Origin: an uncultured Prevotellaceae bacterium
Lineage (GTDB): Bacteria; Bacteroidota; Bacteroidia; Bacteroidales; Bacteroidaceae
NCBI GenBank assembly: GCA_900314755.1
Contig: OMWH01000010.1
Coordinates: forward strand, 45,621-109,620
Reading direction: 5' to 3'
Length of the DNA: 64,000 bases
Shown one piece after another: positions 8,214 through 17,839 of this stretch; the first letter of the stretch is position 1; each line of letters opens with the position of its first letter. Under the pieces are notes generated by a model. That model worked only from the letters and a program-made list of their open reading frames with translations. It was not told where the DNA came from and did no database searches. The position numbers and the translations under genes were made by a program.

Positions 8214-9602
8214 ATGAAGCAAATATTACGATATGTGGCACTGTCTCTCTTGTTGGTTCTTGCCACGGAGACAACTCTCGCCCAACAGCCTCAGTTCCGT
8301 GAGCAACATAAGGTAAAGCGGAAGGAGACCATCTTCGGAATCTCCCGTATGTATGGCATCACTATTCAAGAACTGATTGCTGCCAACCCTGAGATGAACA
8401 CGCCAGGTTATGAACTGAAGAAAGGAGACTATATCAATATCCCATGGCCAAAGAGTCAGCCGCAGGCTCCTCAAAACGATCAGCCGACGGCAAGCAGTCA
8501 GCAGCCCGTCGCTCCCGCGAAGCCTGCGGATGTCGATGTGCGTCAGCGTGCCATCCGGGTGGGTATCATGCTGCCCCTTCATAAGGTCAATGGTGACGGC
8601 AAGCGCATGCTGGAGTACTATCGCGGTATCCTGATGGCGTGTGACTCGTTGCGTGCCAACAATATCTCTACGGATATCCGTGCATGGAACGTGGCGGAAG
8701 ATACGGATATCAATACTTTTCTCCGTGACCCCAAGGCTGCCGAGTGTGACGTGATCATCGGACCGTTGTATACCAAGATGGTGAAACCTCTTGCCGATTT
8801 TGCCACCCAGCATGATATCAGGGTGTTCATTCCTTTCTCTATCAATAGTCATGAGGTACTCGTCAACCGTAATATCATGCAGGTATACCAGCCTGCCACG
8901 GAGCAGAACGAGACTGTCATCAACCTTTTCATGGAGCGTTTCAGTGACACACATCCCGTGTTCATTGACTGTAACGACACTACCAGCCAGAAAGGAATCT
9001 TCACCTTCGGACTGCGCCGCCGGTTAGAGACGAAAGGTGTCGGATATAAGATTACCAACCTCAACTCCAGCGACGGGGCTTTCTTCAGTTCTTTCAGTAC
9101 GACAAAGCGGAATATGGTGATTCTGAATACGGGGCGTTCCAAGGAACTCAATGCGGCAATGGCGAAACTTAACGGACTGCGTCTCTCGCATCCGGAACTC
9201 CAGATCAGCGTTTTCGGATATACCGAATGGATGCTGTATACTCGTTATCAGTTAGAGAACTTCTATAAGTTCGATACCTATATTCCGGCTCCTTTCTTTA
9301 CCAATTTCTCGTCACCGCAGACAGAGCGTATCATGTTGAAATACCGTTGGAACTTCCATTGTGACATGATGTCTAATGCACTGCCTCGCTTTGCCATCAC
9401 AGGTTTCGATCATGCTTACTTCCTCTTGAAGGGCATTCATATCTATGGCAAGAACTTCTCGGGAGGTGCCGGTATGGTAGGCTATAACCCTATTCAGACA
9501 CCTCTTCATTTCGAGCGGATAGGCAACGGGGGATTGAAGAACCGTAGCATGATTTTCGTGCATTACTTGCCGGAACGTAGAACAGAACCGATTTACTTCT
9601 AA
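8214..9602 (+). CDS. LysM plus periplasmic-binding-protein-like domain protein, 462 aa
   Basis: Signal peptide (residues 1-23, ending TLAQ), then one LysM domain (~residues 30-76: HKVKRKETIFGISRMYGI ... GDYINIPW) that binds peptidoglycan. A Pro/Gln-rich linker (~80-110) follows. From ~117 on there is a type I periplasmic-binding-protein fold: VGIMLPL, a YYRGILMACDSL helix, DVIIGPLYTKMVKPLADFA, and RVFIPFSINSH. The fold resembles branched-chain amino-acid receptor proteins (Peripla_BP_6) and LpoA-like regulators of PBPs. The combination is common in Bacteroidota, but its role is not settled; tethering a sensor or PBP regulator to the cell wall is an inference. A duplicated promoter lies upstream, and a PorT-like barrel gene follows 42 nt later, possibly in one operon with it. 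Confidence 0.88.
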   Translation: MKQILRYVALSLLLVLATETTLAQQPQFREQHKVKRKETIFGISRMYGITIQELIAANPEMNTPGYELKKGDYINIPWPKSQPQAPQNDQPTASSQQPVAPAKPADVDVRQRAIRVGIMLPLHKVNGDGKRMLEYYRGILMACDSLRANNISTDIRAWNVAEDTDINTFLRDPKAAECDVIIGPLYTKMVKPLADFATQHDIRVFIPFSINSHEVLVNRNIMQVYQPATEQNETVINLFMERFSDTHPVFIDCNDTTSQKGIFTFGLRRRLETKGVGYKITNLNSSDGAFFSSFSTTKRNMVILNTGRSKELNAAMAKLNGLRLSHPELQISVFGYTEWMLYTRYQLENFYKFDTYIPAPFFTNFSSPQTERIMLKYRWNFHCDMMSNALPRFAITGFDHAYFLLKGIHIYGKNFSGGAGMVGYNPIQTPLHFERIGNGGLKNRSMIFVHYLPERRTEPIYF

Positions 9603-9644
9603 ATGAGTAATGAGAAGTGAGAAATGAATAATGCAAATGAAGAA

Positions 9645-10397
9645 ATGAGGAAATACCTTCTTGTCCTTTTTCTATCCTTTATCTCTTTTGCCGTCAAAGC
9701 GCAGGTGGGAGAGTACCGCACTGACTTCGCCGTGGGTGTCAATGGTGGTTATGTATTGAGCAATGTCGGTTTCCAACCTGATGTGCCACAGTCGATGCTG
9801 GGCGGTATGACGATGGGTGTCACCCTCCGTTACACCTGTGAGAAATATTTCAAGAGTATCTGTGCGATTGTTGCCGAGGTTAATCTCGTGCAGACGGGAT
9901 GGAAGGAGAAAATACAAGGTTTAGAAAACCAACCTCTATATTACGAGGGCTCTACAGAGGCACTTCATTACCAGCGTAAGATGACTTACTTACAGATCCC
10001 GCTCTTTGCCCGTCTGGGCTGGGGTAGGGAACGCAAGGGCTTACAGGGCTTCTTCCAGGTAGGTCCTCAGTTGGGCATTTTCCTCAGCGAGTCGACCACC
10101 ACCAACCTTATTGATGGCGAAGAGCCGACAGAACAGCGTTCATCGAGTATTGTCGAGCAGGAGTCAAAGCCTGTCGAGAAGAAGTTTGACTATGGTATTG
10201 CCGGTGGTGCGGGTATCGAGTTCTCCGTGCCGAAGGTGGGGCATTTCATGCTGGAGGGTCGCTATTATTATGGGTTAGGTAATATCTTTGGCAACTCGAA
10301 GAGTGACTACTTCGGGAAATCGAATTTCGGACAGATAGTCATCAAGGCAACTTATCTCTTTGATATTGTGAAGACTAAAAACGATAAAATAAAATAG
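9645..10397 (+). CDS. PorT-family outer membrane beta-barrel protein, 250 aa
   Basis: Start taken at 9645 (MRKYLLVLFLSFISFAVKAQ) because this gives a proper signal peptide; an in-frame ATG at 9624 would add seven polar residues that come from a degenerate atgagaaatg-type intergenic repeat. The mature protein has barrel strands GVNGGYVLSNVGF, GMTMGVTLRY, MTYLQIPLFARLGWG, GFFQVGPQLGIFLSES and IAGGAGIEFSV, the PF13568 pattern, and ends in a strand ATYLFDIV. The loop near residues 160-190 is Glu/Ser/Thr-rich. It is closer to the 230-260-residue PorT size class than the two paralogues at 1-2.6 kb. It could be the type IX secretion protein PorT or an unrelated barrel; sequence reading cannot decide. 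Confidence 0.8.
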   Translation: MRKYLLVLFLSFISFAVKAQVGEYRTDFAVGVNGGYVLSNVGFQPDVPQSMLGGMTMGVTLRYTCEKYFKSICAIVAEVNLVQTGWKEKIQGLENQPLYYEGSTEALHYQRKMTYLQIPLFARLGWGRERKGLQGFFQVGPQLGIFLSESTTTNLIDGEEPTEQRSSSIVEQESKPVEKKFDYGIAGGAGIEFSVPKVGHFMLEGRYYYGLGNIFGNSKSDYFGKSNFGQIVIKATYLFDIVKTKNDKIK

Positions 10398-10401
10398 TAT
10401 T

Positions 10402-11961
10402 ATGTTTGAAGGACAGCCAAAAGGTTTATTCGCACTGGCTCTCGCCAATACGGGAGAGCGCTTTGGTTATTATACCATGCTTGCAGTGTTCGCTTTGTTT
10501 TTGAGGGCTAACTACGGACTTTCACCCGCTATTGCGGGAACAATCTATAGTGCGTTCCTCATGTTTGTTTATTTCTTCCCGTTGTTCGGTGGTATGCTTG
10601 CCGACAAGTTCGGATTTGGCAAGATGGTCACTACGGGAATCCTTATCATGTTCGCAGGCTATCTGCTGCTGAGTGTCCCCCTGGGAGGTGATACCTTTGC
10701 CCTTGTGGTGATGCTCGCCGCCCTGTTGCTGATAGGTTTTGGTACCGGACTCTTCAAGGGTAACCTGCAGGTGATGGTAGGTGACCTCTATAATGATCCG
10801 CAGTATAAAGACAAGCGAGACGCGGGTTTCTCTATCTTCTATATGGCAATTAACATTGGTGCTTTGTTTGCTCCTACCGCTGCCATTAAGATCAAGGAAT
10901 ATGCGGAGACGACTCTGGGGTACAGCAGTAATGATGCCTATCATTTCTCGTTCGCCGTTGCCTGTGCGTCACTGATTTTGTCTATTGCTATCTATTATAT
11001 CTTCCGCTCCACCTTCCGTCATGTGGAGGACACCAGGGTCAAGGGTGAGGAGGCAAGTGGCAGTCCCACCAATGGTAATGCTACCGCTGTTGCCTCTGGA
11101 GAGGAACTGAGCAAGGAGGAGACCAAGCAGCGCATCGTCGCCCTGTGTCTTGTCTTTGCCGTTGTGATATTCTTCTGGATGGCATTCCACCAGAACGGTC
11201 TCTCTCTGACATATTTCGCTGACGAGTTCACGGCAAACTCTGCATCCGGCTTGCAGGCAATGTGTTTTAATGTATGGAACCTCGTTGCCATCATCTTCAT
11301 CGTCTATGCCGGTTTCTCACTGTTTCAGTCGAAGACCAGCAAGGGTAAGATTATCTCCCTTATTGTCATCGCTCTTGCCGTCTGCTTCCTCTGTCTGCAG
11401 TACGACCCTTCAGGAACCATCAAGGTGTCTGCGCCAATCTTCCAACAGTTCAACCCCTTCTATGTAGTAGCACTGACTCCTGTCTCTATGGCAATCTTCG
11501 GTGCTTTGGCAGCAAAGGGTAAGGAGCCTTCTGCTCCTCGTAAGATAGCCTATGGTATGATTGTCGCAGCCATCGCCTATGCTCTGATGGCATTTGGCTC
11601 GTTAGGTCTTCCTATGCCACAGACAGAGATGGGTGCCGATGGCAATCCTGTTGCCGTGCATGTGGCTGATGTGACACCCAACCTGTTGATTTCCGTATAT
11701 CTCATCCTGACTTTCGGTGAGTTGCTGTTATCGCCCATGGGTATCTCCTTCGTGTCGAAGGTGGCACCTCCTAAGTACAAAGGTATGATGATGGGTGGCT
11801 GGTTCGTTGCCACAGCAATAGGTAACCAACTCGTAGTAGTCGGTGGACTATTGTGGGGTGCCGTTCCCCTCTGGCTGTGCTGGAGTGTGTTCCTCGCCGT
11901 CTGTCTGATTGCCGCTGTCTTCATGTTCGTCATGATGAAGCGTCTGGAGAAGGTATGCTAA
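10402..11961 (+). CDS. POT/PTR-family proton-coupled oligopeptide transporter, 519 aa
   Basis: An inner-membrane transporter of the POT (PTR2) family, which imports di- and tripeptides with protons. Visible signatures: the N-terminal GERFGYYTMLAVFALFL motif on helix 1 (the ExxER-type region), FGGMLADKFGFGKMV in the helix 2-3 loop, and FSIFYMAINIGALFAP, the PTR2 family signature FYxxINxG. About 14 hydrophobic helices can be traced, with a polar insertion near residues 205-240. It starts 4 nt after the barrel gene and overlaps the next gene (EEP nuclease) by 7 nt, so the three are probably one transcript. Peptide uptake fits an organism that ferments peptides and secretes S9 peptidases such as the one at 15.6-17.8 kb. 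Confidence 0.93.
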   Translation: MFEGQPKGLFALALANTGERFGYYTMLAVFALFLRANYGLSPAIAGTIYSAFLMFVYFFPLFGGMLADKFGFGKMVTTGILIMFAGYLLLSVPLGGDTFALVVMLAALLLIGFGTGLFKGNLQVMVGDLYNDPQYKDKRDAGFSIFYMAINIGALFAPTAAIKIKEYAETTLGYSSNDAYHFSFAVACASLILSIAIYYIFRSTFRHVEDTRVKGEEASGSPTNGNATAVASGEELSKEETKQRIVALCLVFAVVIFFWMAFHQNGLSLTYFADEFTANSASGLQAMCFNVWNLVAIIFIVYAGFSLFQSKTSKGKIISLIVIALAVCFLCLQYDPSGTIKVSAPIFQQFNPFYVVALTPVSMAIFGALAAKGKEPSAPRKIAYGMIVAAIAYALMAFGSLGLPMPQTEMGADGNPVAVHVADVTPNLLISVYLILTFGELLLSPMGISFVSKVAPPKYKGMMMGGWFVATAIGNQLVVVGGLLWGAVPLWLCWSVFLAVCLIAAVFMFVMMKRLEKVC

Positions 11962-12875
11962 GCTTCTTGCTGACATCCTTTCTCACTTTAGTAGAATTGA
12001 ATTGCGAGAATCTCTTTGATTGTCGCCACGATACGTTGAAGCAGGACACCGAATGGTTGCCTGCTTCAACGCGTCATTGGACACCTTCACGCTATTGGCG
12101 GAAGGTAAACCGTATTGGACAGACTATCCTGTCTTGTCAGGAGGAGGGCGTGCCTGACCTCGTCGCACTGGTGGAGGTGGAGAATGACTCGGTGATCTTC
12201 GACCTGACGCGTAAGTCCCTGTTGCGTAATGCCGGTTATCACTATCTGATGACCGAATCACCCGATGAGCGTGGTATTGATGTCGCCTTGCTATACCAGC
12301 CTTTTATGTTTCGTCCCCTTTGCTGCGACTATCTTTCTATTACTCCTGTGGAGGGCATGCGTCCCACCCGTGACATCCTCTACGTGCAAGGGGAGTATAT
12401 CAGTGGTGACACCCTGCATGTCTTTGTTGTCCATGCTCCCAGCCGCTATGGGGGTGAGAGGGTGACACGTCCTAACCGTCAGGTAGTGGCAGACAAACTG
12501 GTGCAGACCATCCGTCTGTTGCCTCCTGATGCCAAAGTTATTGTGGTGGGTGACTTTAATGATGGGGCGGATGATCCTGCCTTACGTTTCCTGGAAAGTC
12601 ATTCTCTCAGGAATATTACCCGTGATGCTACAGGTTCTCATGGGGCAAAGGCAACTTATCGCTATCAGGGCGAGTGGGGGAGTATCGACCATGTCTTTGT
12701 CAGTAGCCTGTTGCTTGACCGTGTCGAGCGGGTATATATCAATGACTCCCCCTTCCTGTTGGAAGAGGATAAAAAATACGGAGGAGTCAAACCCCTCCGT
12801 ACTTATCATGGGATGCGCTACCAGCAAGGATTCAGTGACCACTTGCCCTTGGTAGTGCGTTTTCGTTTTCAATAA
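11955..12875 (+). CDS. Endonuclease/exonuclease/phosphatase (EEP) family protein, 306 aa
   Basis: The chosen ATG (11955) overlaps the end of the transporter gene by 7 nt and gives a short hydrophobic N-terminus (MLSFLLTSFLTLV) that could be a signal peptide. The EEP/DNase I fold is shown by ELNCENLFD (metal-binding Asn/Glu strand), DLVALVEVEND (catalytic Glu), VVHAPSRYGG, VVVGDFNDG (catalytic Asp/Asn, ~197-204), GSIDHVFVS and the C-terminal FSDHLPLV His motif. All catalytic positions are present, so it should be an active, metal-dependent phosphodiesterase; substrate unknown. It may be periplasmic and scavenge nucleic acid or phosphate. It ends 1 nt from the stop of the convergent MFS gene. 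Confidence 0.88.
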   Translation: MLSFLLTSFLTLVELNCENLFDCRHDTLKQDTEWLPASTRHWTPSRYWRKVNRIGQTILSCQEEGVPDLVALVEVENDSVIFDLTRKSLLRNAGYHYLMTESPDERGIDVALLYQPFMFRPLCCDYLSITPVEGMRPTRDILYVQGEYISGDTLHVFVVHAPSRYGGERVTRPNRQVVADKLVQTIRLLPPDAKVIVVGDFNDGADDPALRFLESHSLRNITRDATGSHGAKATYRYQGEWGSIDHVFVSSLLLDRVERVYINDSPFLLEEDKKYGGVKPLRTYHGMRYQQGFSDHLPLVVRFRFQ

Positions 12876-12876
12876 T

Positions 12877-14496
12877 TTATTTGATGTTCGGCTCTTCCAG
12901 TCCGATGCCCTTCTTCTTGTCAACGGCTTTCAGAATGAAACCGAGGACGAGGGCTGCAACACCCAGGCAGGCAAGCATGACGAGGGGAGCGGTATAGTCG
13001 AGTTCGGTAGCACTGGCTCCTGCAGGGTTGGTGGCATCAAGTACTTTACCAATCAACAGTGGGAAAAGCCAGAGACCGATATTCTGTATCCAGAAAATCA
13101 GAGCATAGGCGGAACCAATCACCTTGGCATCAACCAGTTTGGGAACGGAGGGCCATAAGGAAGCAGGTACCAGTGAGAAGGAGGCTCCCAAAACGAGGAT
13201 GGTGGTGTAGGCAACGATGACTCCACCCACGGCACTGCCTTTGAAGAGTGGCAGGATGAACGCGAAGGTCAGGTGACAGCCGATGAGCAGCAAAGAACCC
13301 AGTATCAGCATGGATACTGCCTTTCCATGGTTGTCGAGATAGTTGCCGAGGATAGGGGTGATGAGTACTGCCAAGAGAGGGAACACGGCAAAGATGCTCT
13401 CTGCTGTCTGGCGCATGAAGCCCATATAGCAATAGGTGATAAGGGCAAGGATGCTGACGGCAAGGAAACCGTATTTCTTGTTTGCTGACTTCTGGAAGTT
13501 GGAGGCGAAGCCTGCAACAGCCACGAGCAGCATGATGAAATACTGCACGATGGTGACAGAAGGACTTGCCCAGAAGGAGTCTCCACTGGGCTCTGTCAGT
13601 GTGAGGTTACACTGCAGCATGTTCACCGCATATTTCTGGAAGGGGAAGATAGCGGAGTAGTAGAGCACGCACAACAAGGCAACAAGCCAGAAACCGCTGT
13701 CGCTGAGAATTCTGCCGATATCGCTGACCTTAAAGGGGTCGTCCTTCTCTTCTGCCTCACCAGTCTGGGCATCCAATTTCTTATCCATGAAGAAATAGAC
13801 GATGGTCATGATGAGAGCGATACACATCAGTACCACACCGAAGGCAACACTGCGGCTGACACTGACCTGACCACCAAGACGGGCAAAGAAGGGCGAGAAA
13901 ATCATGCAGGTAGCGACACCCAAGCGTGCCAGTGCCATCTCTGAGCCCATGGCGAGTGCCATCTCACGGCCCTTGAACCATTTTACGATACCACGGCTCA
14001 CGGTGATACCAGCCATCTCACAGCCACAGCCGAAAATCATAAAGCCGCAGGCGGCAAACTTGGCGGAGGCAGGCATACCCTGATAGAAAGGTGAAACACC
14101 CAGCTCATCGAAAACAGGGATGTAGTTGAGATGATTATTAAACCAATCCTCTAGTCCACTGCCCATGAAAGACTCGCTGACAGCATACCACTTGACAGTG
14201 GCTCCGATGACCATGACGGCGGTGGAGAGTAACATAGTGAAGCGGACTCCCATCTTGTCGAGGATAATACCAGCGAAGATGAGGAAGAACACAAATACGT
14301 TCAGGAACACCTCAGCGCCTTGCATGGTACCGAAGGCGGTGGAGTCCCAACCGCGAGTGTCCTGCATCAGGTCTTTGATGGGCGAGAGGATGTCCATGAA
14401 GATGTAGCTGCAGAACATGGCAAGAGCCAGGAGCAGCAAGGCGGTCCACCGCATGGCGGCGGAGTCGCGAAGGGTCTTTTCAATTGCTTGTGACAT
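12877..14496 (-). CDS. Major facilitator superfamily transporter, 539 aa
   Basis: About 12 hydrophobic helices in two halves with a charged cytoplasmic loop (MDKKLDAQTGEAEEKDD, ~residues 228-245) between them. FAGIILDKMGVRFTM between helices 2 and 3 is the MFS motif A region. Length and layout fit an MFS permease; the amphipathic, charged C-terminus (AVDKKKGIGLEEPNIK) is cytoplasmic. The substrate cannot be read from sequence. It stands alone on the minus strand between the convergent EEP gene (1-nt gap) and the PBP gene (21 nt upstream), and could be the last gene of a minus-strand run from 21.2 kb. Confidence 0.88.
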   Translation of the reverse strand: MSQAIEKTLRDSAAMRWTALLLLALAMFCSYIFMDILSPIKDLMQDTRGWDSTAFGTMQGAEVFLNVFVFFLIFAGIILDKMGVRFTMLLSTAVMVIGATVKWYAVSESFMGSGLEDWFNNHLNYIPVFDELGVSPFYQGMPASAKFAACGFMIFGCGCEMAGITVSRGIVKWFKGREMALAMGSEMALARLGVATCMIFSPFFARLGGQVSVSRSVAFGVVLMCIALIMTIVYFFMDKKLDAQTGEAEEKDDPFKVSDIGRILSDSGFWLVALLCVLYYSAIFPFQKYAVNMLQCNLTLTEPSGDSFWASPSVTIVQYFIMLLVAVAGFASNFQKSANKKYGFLAVSILALITYCYMGFMRQTAESIFAVFPLLAVLITPILGNYLDNHGKAVSMLILGSLLLIGCHLTFAFILPLFKGSAVGGVIVAYTTILVLGASFSLVPASLWPSVPKLVDAKVIGSAYALIFWIQNIGLWLFPLLIGKVLDATNPAGASATELDYTAPLVMLACLGVAALVLGFILKAVDKKKGIGLEEPNIK

Positions 14497-14517
14497 TTCT
14501 TTATTATTTTTGTTTTG

Positions 14518-15627
14518 TTATTTCGAGAGTCTTGTCTTTTCCAGTTTGCTGGCTTTAGCGGCGGAAGAGGCGGACAGCTTACCTTTCAGGTACTGCTCTA
14601 TGATGAGCCCCGCCATGGGAGCTGCCATGTCACTGCCGAAACCACCATGCTCCACGTAGACGGCTATGGCTATCTTCGGGTCGTTCATGGGGGCGAAACC
14701 GATGAAGGCGGAGTGGTCGGCACCAGGGTTCTCTACCGTTCCCGTCTTGCCACAGACAGGGTATGAGGTGCGTAGGCAGGTGGCTGTGCCTTTCTCTACG
14801 GCAAGACGCATGCCCTCAATGACAGGGGCATAGACACTGGCATCCACCTTGGTATGCCTCTTAGTCAGGTAGCGTTTGTTCTTCGTGTCCTTATGGATAT
14901 GTGGCACGTAATACCAGCCACGGTTGGCTATCGTCACTGCAAGATTGCAGAGCTGCAAAGGGGTAACGGTGATGTCACCCTGTCCCATGCCAGCCCACCA
15001 GATAGTCTTGCCATCCCATTTTCCTTTATAGCGGCGGTTGAGGTAGTCGGCACCGGCAAGCAGTCCGCCTTCCTCCCCCTTGATGTCGATGTGCATGGGA
15101 CCGCCTAACCCCATCGACTGCATATAACTTCGCCAAGTGGTAATCGCTTCATTCTTATCCTCATAGATGAAGTTGTCGTTGATCATCGCAGCAAAGGTAA
15201 CAAGAAACCAGGAGTTACAGCTTTGCGCGATGGCATCTTTGAGCTTGAGGGGAGAACGGTGCTGGTGACAGCCTACACGGATATTCCCATCGATGAATCC
15301 CTTGTTGCAGTCAACGGCAGTCTCTGTGGTGACGATACCCTCGGAGAGCAGGGTGAGTGCCTGTGCGGTCTTGATGGTGGAGCCGGGAGCCTGTGGCTTT
15401 CCGATTGCCTGTCGTACATCATAGCCCTGTGGCGTGTGGGTGGCAATACATAGTATCTCACCATTGGCAGGGTTGATGGCAACGATGCTGCCCGTCTTTC
15501 CCTGCAGTAATCGGTTGCCGAGGTCCTGAAGGAGCGGACGGAGTGTCAAGGGACCGTCGGCAGGCAACGACTGACCATAGAGGTAAAGAGGTAAAAGTGT
15601 TAAAAGGAATATCAGTCTTTTAGCCAT
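14518..15627 (-). CDS. Penicillin-binding transpeptidase domain protein without N-terminal PBP domains, 369 aa
   Basis: Signal peptide (residues 1-19, ending YLYGQ), then a single penicillin-binding transpeptidase domain. All three active-site motifs are present: S83-T-I-K86 (within GSTIKT), S136-C-N138, and KTG near 292. Class B PBPs such as PBP2/FtsI normally carry a ~250-residue dimerisation/pedestal domain and a membrane anchor and run to 550-700 aa; both are missing here, so the enzyme is exported as a bare catalytic domain. It may act as a DD-transpeptidase or carboxypeptidase, or as a beta-lactam-binding protein; a class D beta-lactamase is less likely given SxN instead of YGN/SxV. The gene overlaps the upstream S9 peptidase by 16 nt and should be co-translated with it. 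Confidence 0.88.
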   Translation of the reverse strand: MAKRLIFLLTLLPLYLYGQSLPADGPLTLRPLLQDLGNRLLQGKTGSIVAINPANGEILCIATHTPQGYDVRQAIGKPQAPGSTIKTAQALTLLSEGIVTTETAVDCNKGFIDGNIRVGCHQHRSPLKLKDAIAQSCNSWFLVTFAAMINDNFIYEDKNEAITTWRSYMQSMGLGGPMHIDIKGEEGGLLAGADYLNRRYKGKWDGKTIWWAGMGQGDITVTPLQLCNLAVTIANRGWYYVPHIHKDTKNKRYLTKRHTKVDASVYAPVIEGMRLAVEKGTATCLRTSYPVCGKTGTVENPGADHSAFIGFAPMNDPKIAIAVYVEHGGFGSDMAAPMAGLIIEQYLKGKLSASSAAKASKLEKTRLSK

Positions 15628-17828
15628 CTGTCGAGCCAGTTAAAGAACGTGCGCTGCCATAAGATGCCATTCTGGGGCTTGAGCACCCAGTGGTTCTCAT
15701 CAGGGAAGATCAGAAGTTCTGCGGGAATCCCCTTCATGCGTGCCGCATTAAAAGCTGCCATTCCCTGGGTGTAGTTGATACGGTAGTCTTTCTCACCATG
15801 GATGCAGAGGATGGGTGTGTCCCAGTTCTCCACATATTTATGCGGAGAGTCATGGTAAGTCTTTTTGGCATTGGGCATCTGTGGACGGTGCCAGTATGCC
15901 TCGTCGTACTCCCAGTTGGAGAACCAGTTCTCCTCTGTCTCTAAGTACATGGCGGCAAGGTTGAAAGCACCGTCATGAGAGATGAATGCCTTGAAACGCT
16001 TGTCGTGATGACCAGCGAGGTAGTAGACGCTAAAGCCTCCGAAAGAAGCTCCCACTGCACCGAGGCGGTCTTTGTCAACGAAAGACAGGTTATTAGCAGC
16101 GTCATCAATAGCTGCGAGATAGTCGGACATACACTGCCCAGTCCAGTCACCGCTGATCTGCTCTTTCCATTCCTGTCCGAAGCCAGGGAGACCGTGGCGG
16201 TTAGGTGCCACGACGACATAGCCGTTGGCAGCCATCATCTGGAAGTTCCAGCGGTAGCTCCAGAATTGTGATACAGGACTCTGTGGTCCTCCCTCACAGA
16301 AGAGCAGAGTGGGGTATTTCTTTCCCTCCTCATAATTGGCGGGCAGTACTATCCATACCAGTTCTTGCTTGCCGTCGGAGGTCGGAACCCAACGCTGCAT
16401 GACCTTACCGAAGTCCAGTTGGTCGAGGATATGCTTGTTCTCAAAAGAGATCTGTTCGATGTAACTCTCCACGATGTGGTGTGTACCGGGTGTCGCATCC
16501 AACGGTTGTTCTTCCACTGGGGAAGGGGTGACCCTGTAAATGTCCGTAGGCGCAGAGAGACTCTGGCGGGTAGCTATAAGGTGTTTGCCGTCATTGGCAG
16601 GTTGCAGACTGGTCCAGTCGCCCCAGCTCTCAGTGAGTTGCTTCACCTCCCCCTTCCAGTTGACGCAATACATATTATTACATCCGTGCCATACACTGAG
16701 GAAATACAACTGTGCCAACTTATCATTTTGTGGTGCCCAGCAGAAAGCCTCCACATCACTCTTCCAGTTGACATAACGCTTGATACCTGTTGCCATCTCA
16801 TAGATACACAGGCGGTTGAGGTCAGCCTCATACCCATCACGCTCCATTGACTGCCATGCGATGTACTTACCGTCCGGTGAGAACTGCGGATTCTGGTCGT
16901 AGCCAACATTATTCTTCAGATTCTCTGGAGCATTGACAGCCTGTATCTTGAGGGTGCGAGTCGGGTCGTTGGCAGGAGCCTTATAATCAGCGGGCTTGCA
17001 GAGATTCGTTGTCTTGCGCGTACCTATATTATATAAGTAGATGTCAGAGTCGGTAGAGATAGAATACTCCAGTCCAGTCTTCTTTCTGCAGGTATAGGCA
17101 ATCGTCTTGGAGTCTGGACTCCATGCCAGTTGCTCGATACCGCCAAACGGTTCCATGGGGCACTCGTAAGGCTCACCGTCAAGAATATCGACAATACCGT
17201 CATTAACCATTTCTAATTTATCATCTCTCATTTCTAATTTCGCCAGATAGGGATGCTGGATACTCTCCACATAGTGGTCCCAGTGGCGATACATGAGGTC
17301 AGTGACGCGGCGTCCGGTAGCTTTGGGGAGATCAGAGGGATTCTCCTTGATGACCTCATGGAAAGGAATACTCTTAATGATGATGACATGCTTACGGTCA
17401 GGAGAGAACTTGAAGCCCTCCACCTTACCCTCGGTTTGTGACAATTGGTGACGTTCAGAACCATCTGCTTTCATCGTCCATATCTCCCCTCCGGAGAGGT
17501 ATGCGATGGTGTTGGCATCAAACCATGTCGGGTCTGTCTCGCTCTTGCTGCTGACAGTCAGTTGCTTATTGTTCTTGCCATCAGCGTCCATGATACAAAT
17601 CACCTGATGGCTCTTATTAGCCTTTACACTGTAATAGCCCACCTGATATACCACACGCTTACCGTCAGGTGATGCCTCTACCGTACCGATGCGTCCCATC
17701 GCCCAGAGAGCCTCAGGGGTCATCATGCGGCTATTTAACTTGATATGACTCTTTCCAATCACTTCTTCTTGTGCATTCATGACAGTTGGCAACAGTAATG
17801 TGACCAACACGATGAGTATTTTCTTCAT
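15612..17828 (-). CDS. S9 family prolyl-oligopeptidase-type peptidase (DPP5-like), 738 aa
   Basis: Signal peptide (ending MNAQ), an N-terminal seven-bladed propeller built of WD40-like beta blades (VEASPDGKRVVYQ, KFSPDRKHVIII, AWSPDSKTIAYT, QFSPDGKYIAW), and a C-terminal alpha/beta hydrolase domain. The nucleophile lies in GASFGG (~594), the acid in HGEKDYRI (~681) and the base in DENHWVL (~711). Size and order match Bacteroidota dipeptidyl peptidase 5, a periplasmic enzyme that trims dipeptides. Residues ~196-207 (KLEMRDDKLEMV) are a near-duplicated block encoded by the atttctaattt-type simple repeat at 17201-17244, which looks like intergenic repeat captured in frame. The gene precedes and overlaps the PBP gene. 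Confidence 0.92.
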   Translation of the reverse strand: MKKILIVLVTLLLPTVMNAQEEVIGKSHIKLNSRMMTPEALWAMGRIGTVEASPDGKRVVYQVGYYSVKANKSHQVICIMDADGKNNKQLTVSSKSETDPTWFDANTIAYLSGGEIWTMKADGSERHQLSQTEGKVEGFKFSPDRKHVIIIKSIPFHEVIKENPSDLPKATGRRVTDLMYRHWDHYVESIQHPYLAKLEMRDDKLEMVNDGIVDILDGEPYECPMEPFGGIEQLAWSPDSKTIAYTCRKKTGLEYSISTDSDIYLYNIGTRKTTNLCKPADYKAPANDPTRTLKIQAVNAPENLKNNVGYDQNPQFSPDGKYIAWQSMERDGYEADLNRLCIYEMATGIKRYVNWKSDVEAFCWAPQNDKLAQLYFLSVWHGCNNMYCVNWKGEVKQLTESWGDWTSLQPANDGKHLIATRQSLSAPTDIYRVTPSPVEEQPLDATPGTHHIVESYIEQISFENKHILDQLDFGKVMQRWVPTSDGKQELVWIVLPANYEEGKKYPTLLFCEGGPQSPVSQFWSYRWNFQMMAANGYVVVAPNRHGLPGFGQEWKEQISGDWTGQCMSDYLAAIDDAANNLSFVDKDRLGAVGASFGGFSVYYLAGHHDKRFKAFISHDGAFNLAAMYLETEENWFSNWEYDEAYWHRPQMPNAKKTYHDSPHKYVENWDTPILCIHGEKDYRINYTQGMAAFNAARMKGIPAELLIFPDENHWVLKPQNGILWQRTFFNWLDRWLKD

Positions 17829-17839
17829 ATATTTAAAGT

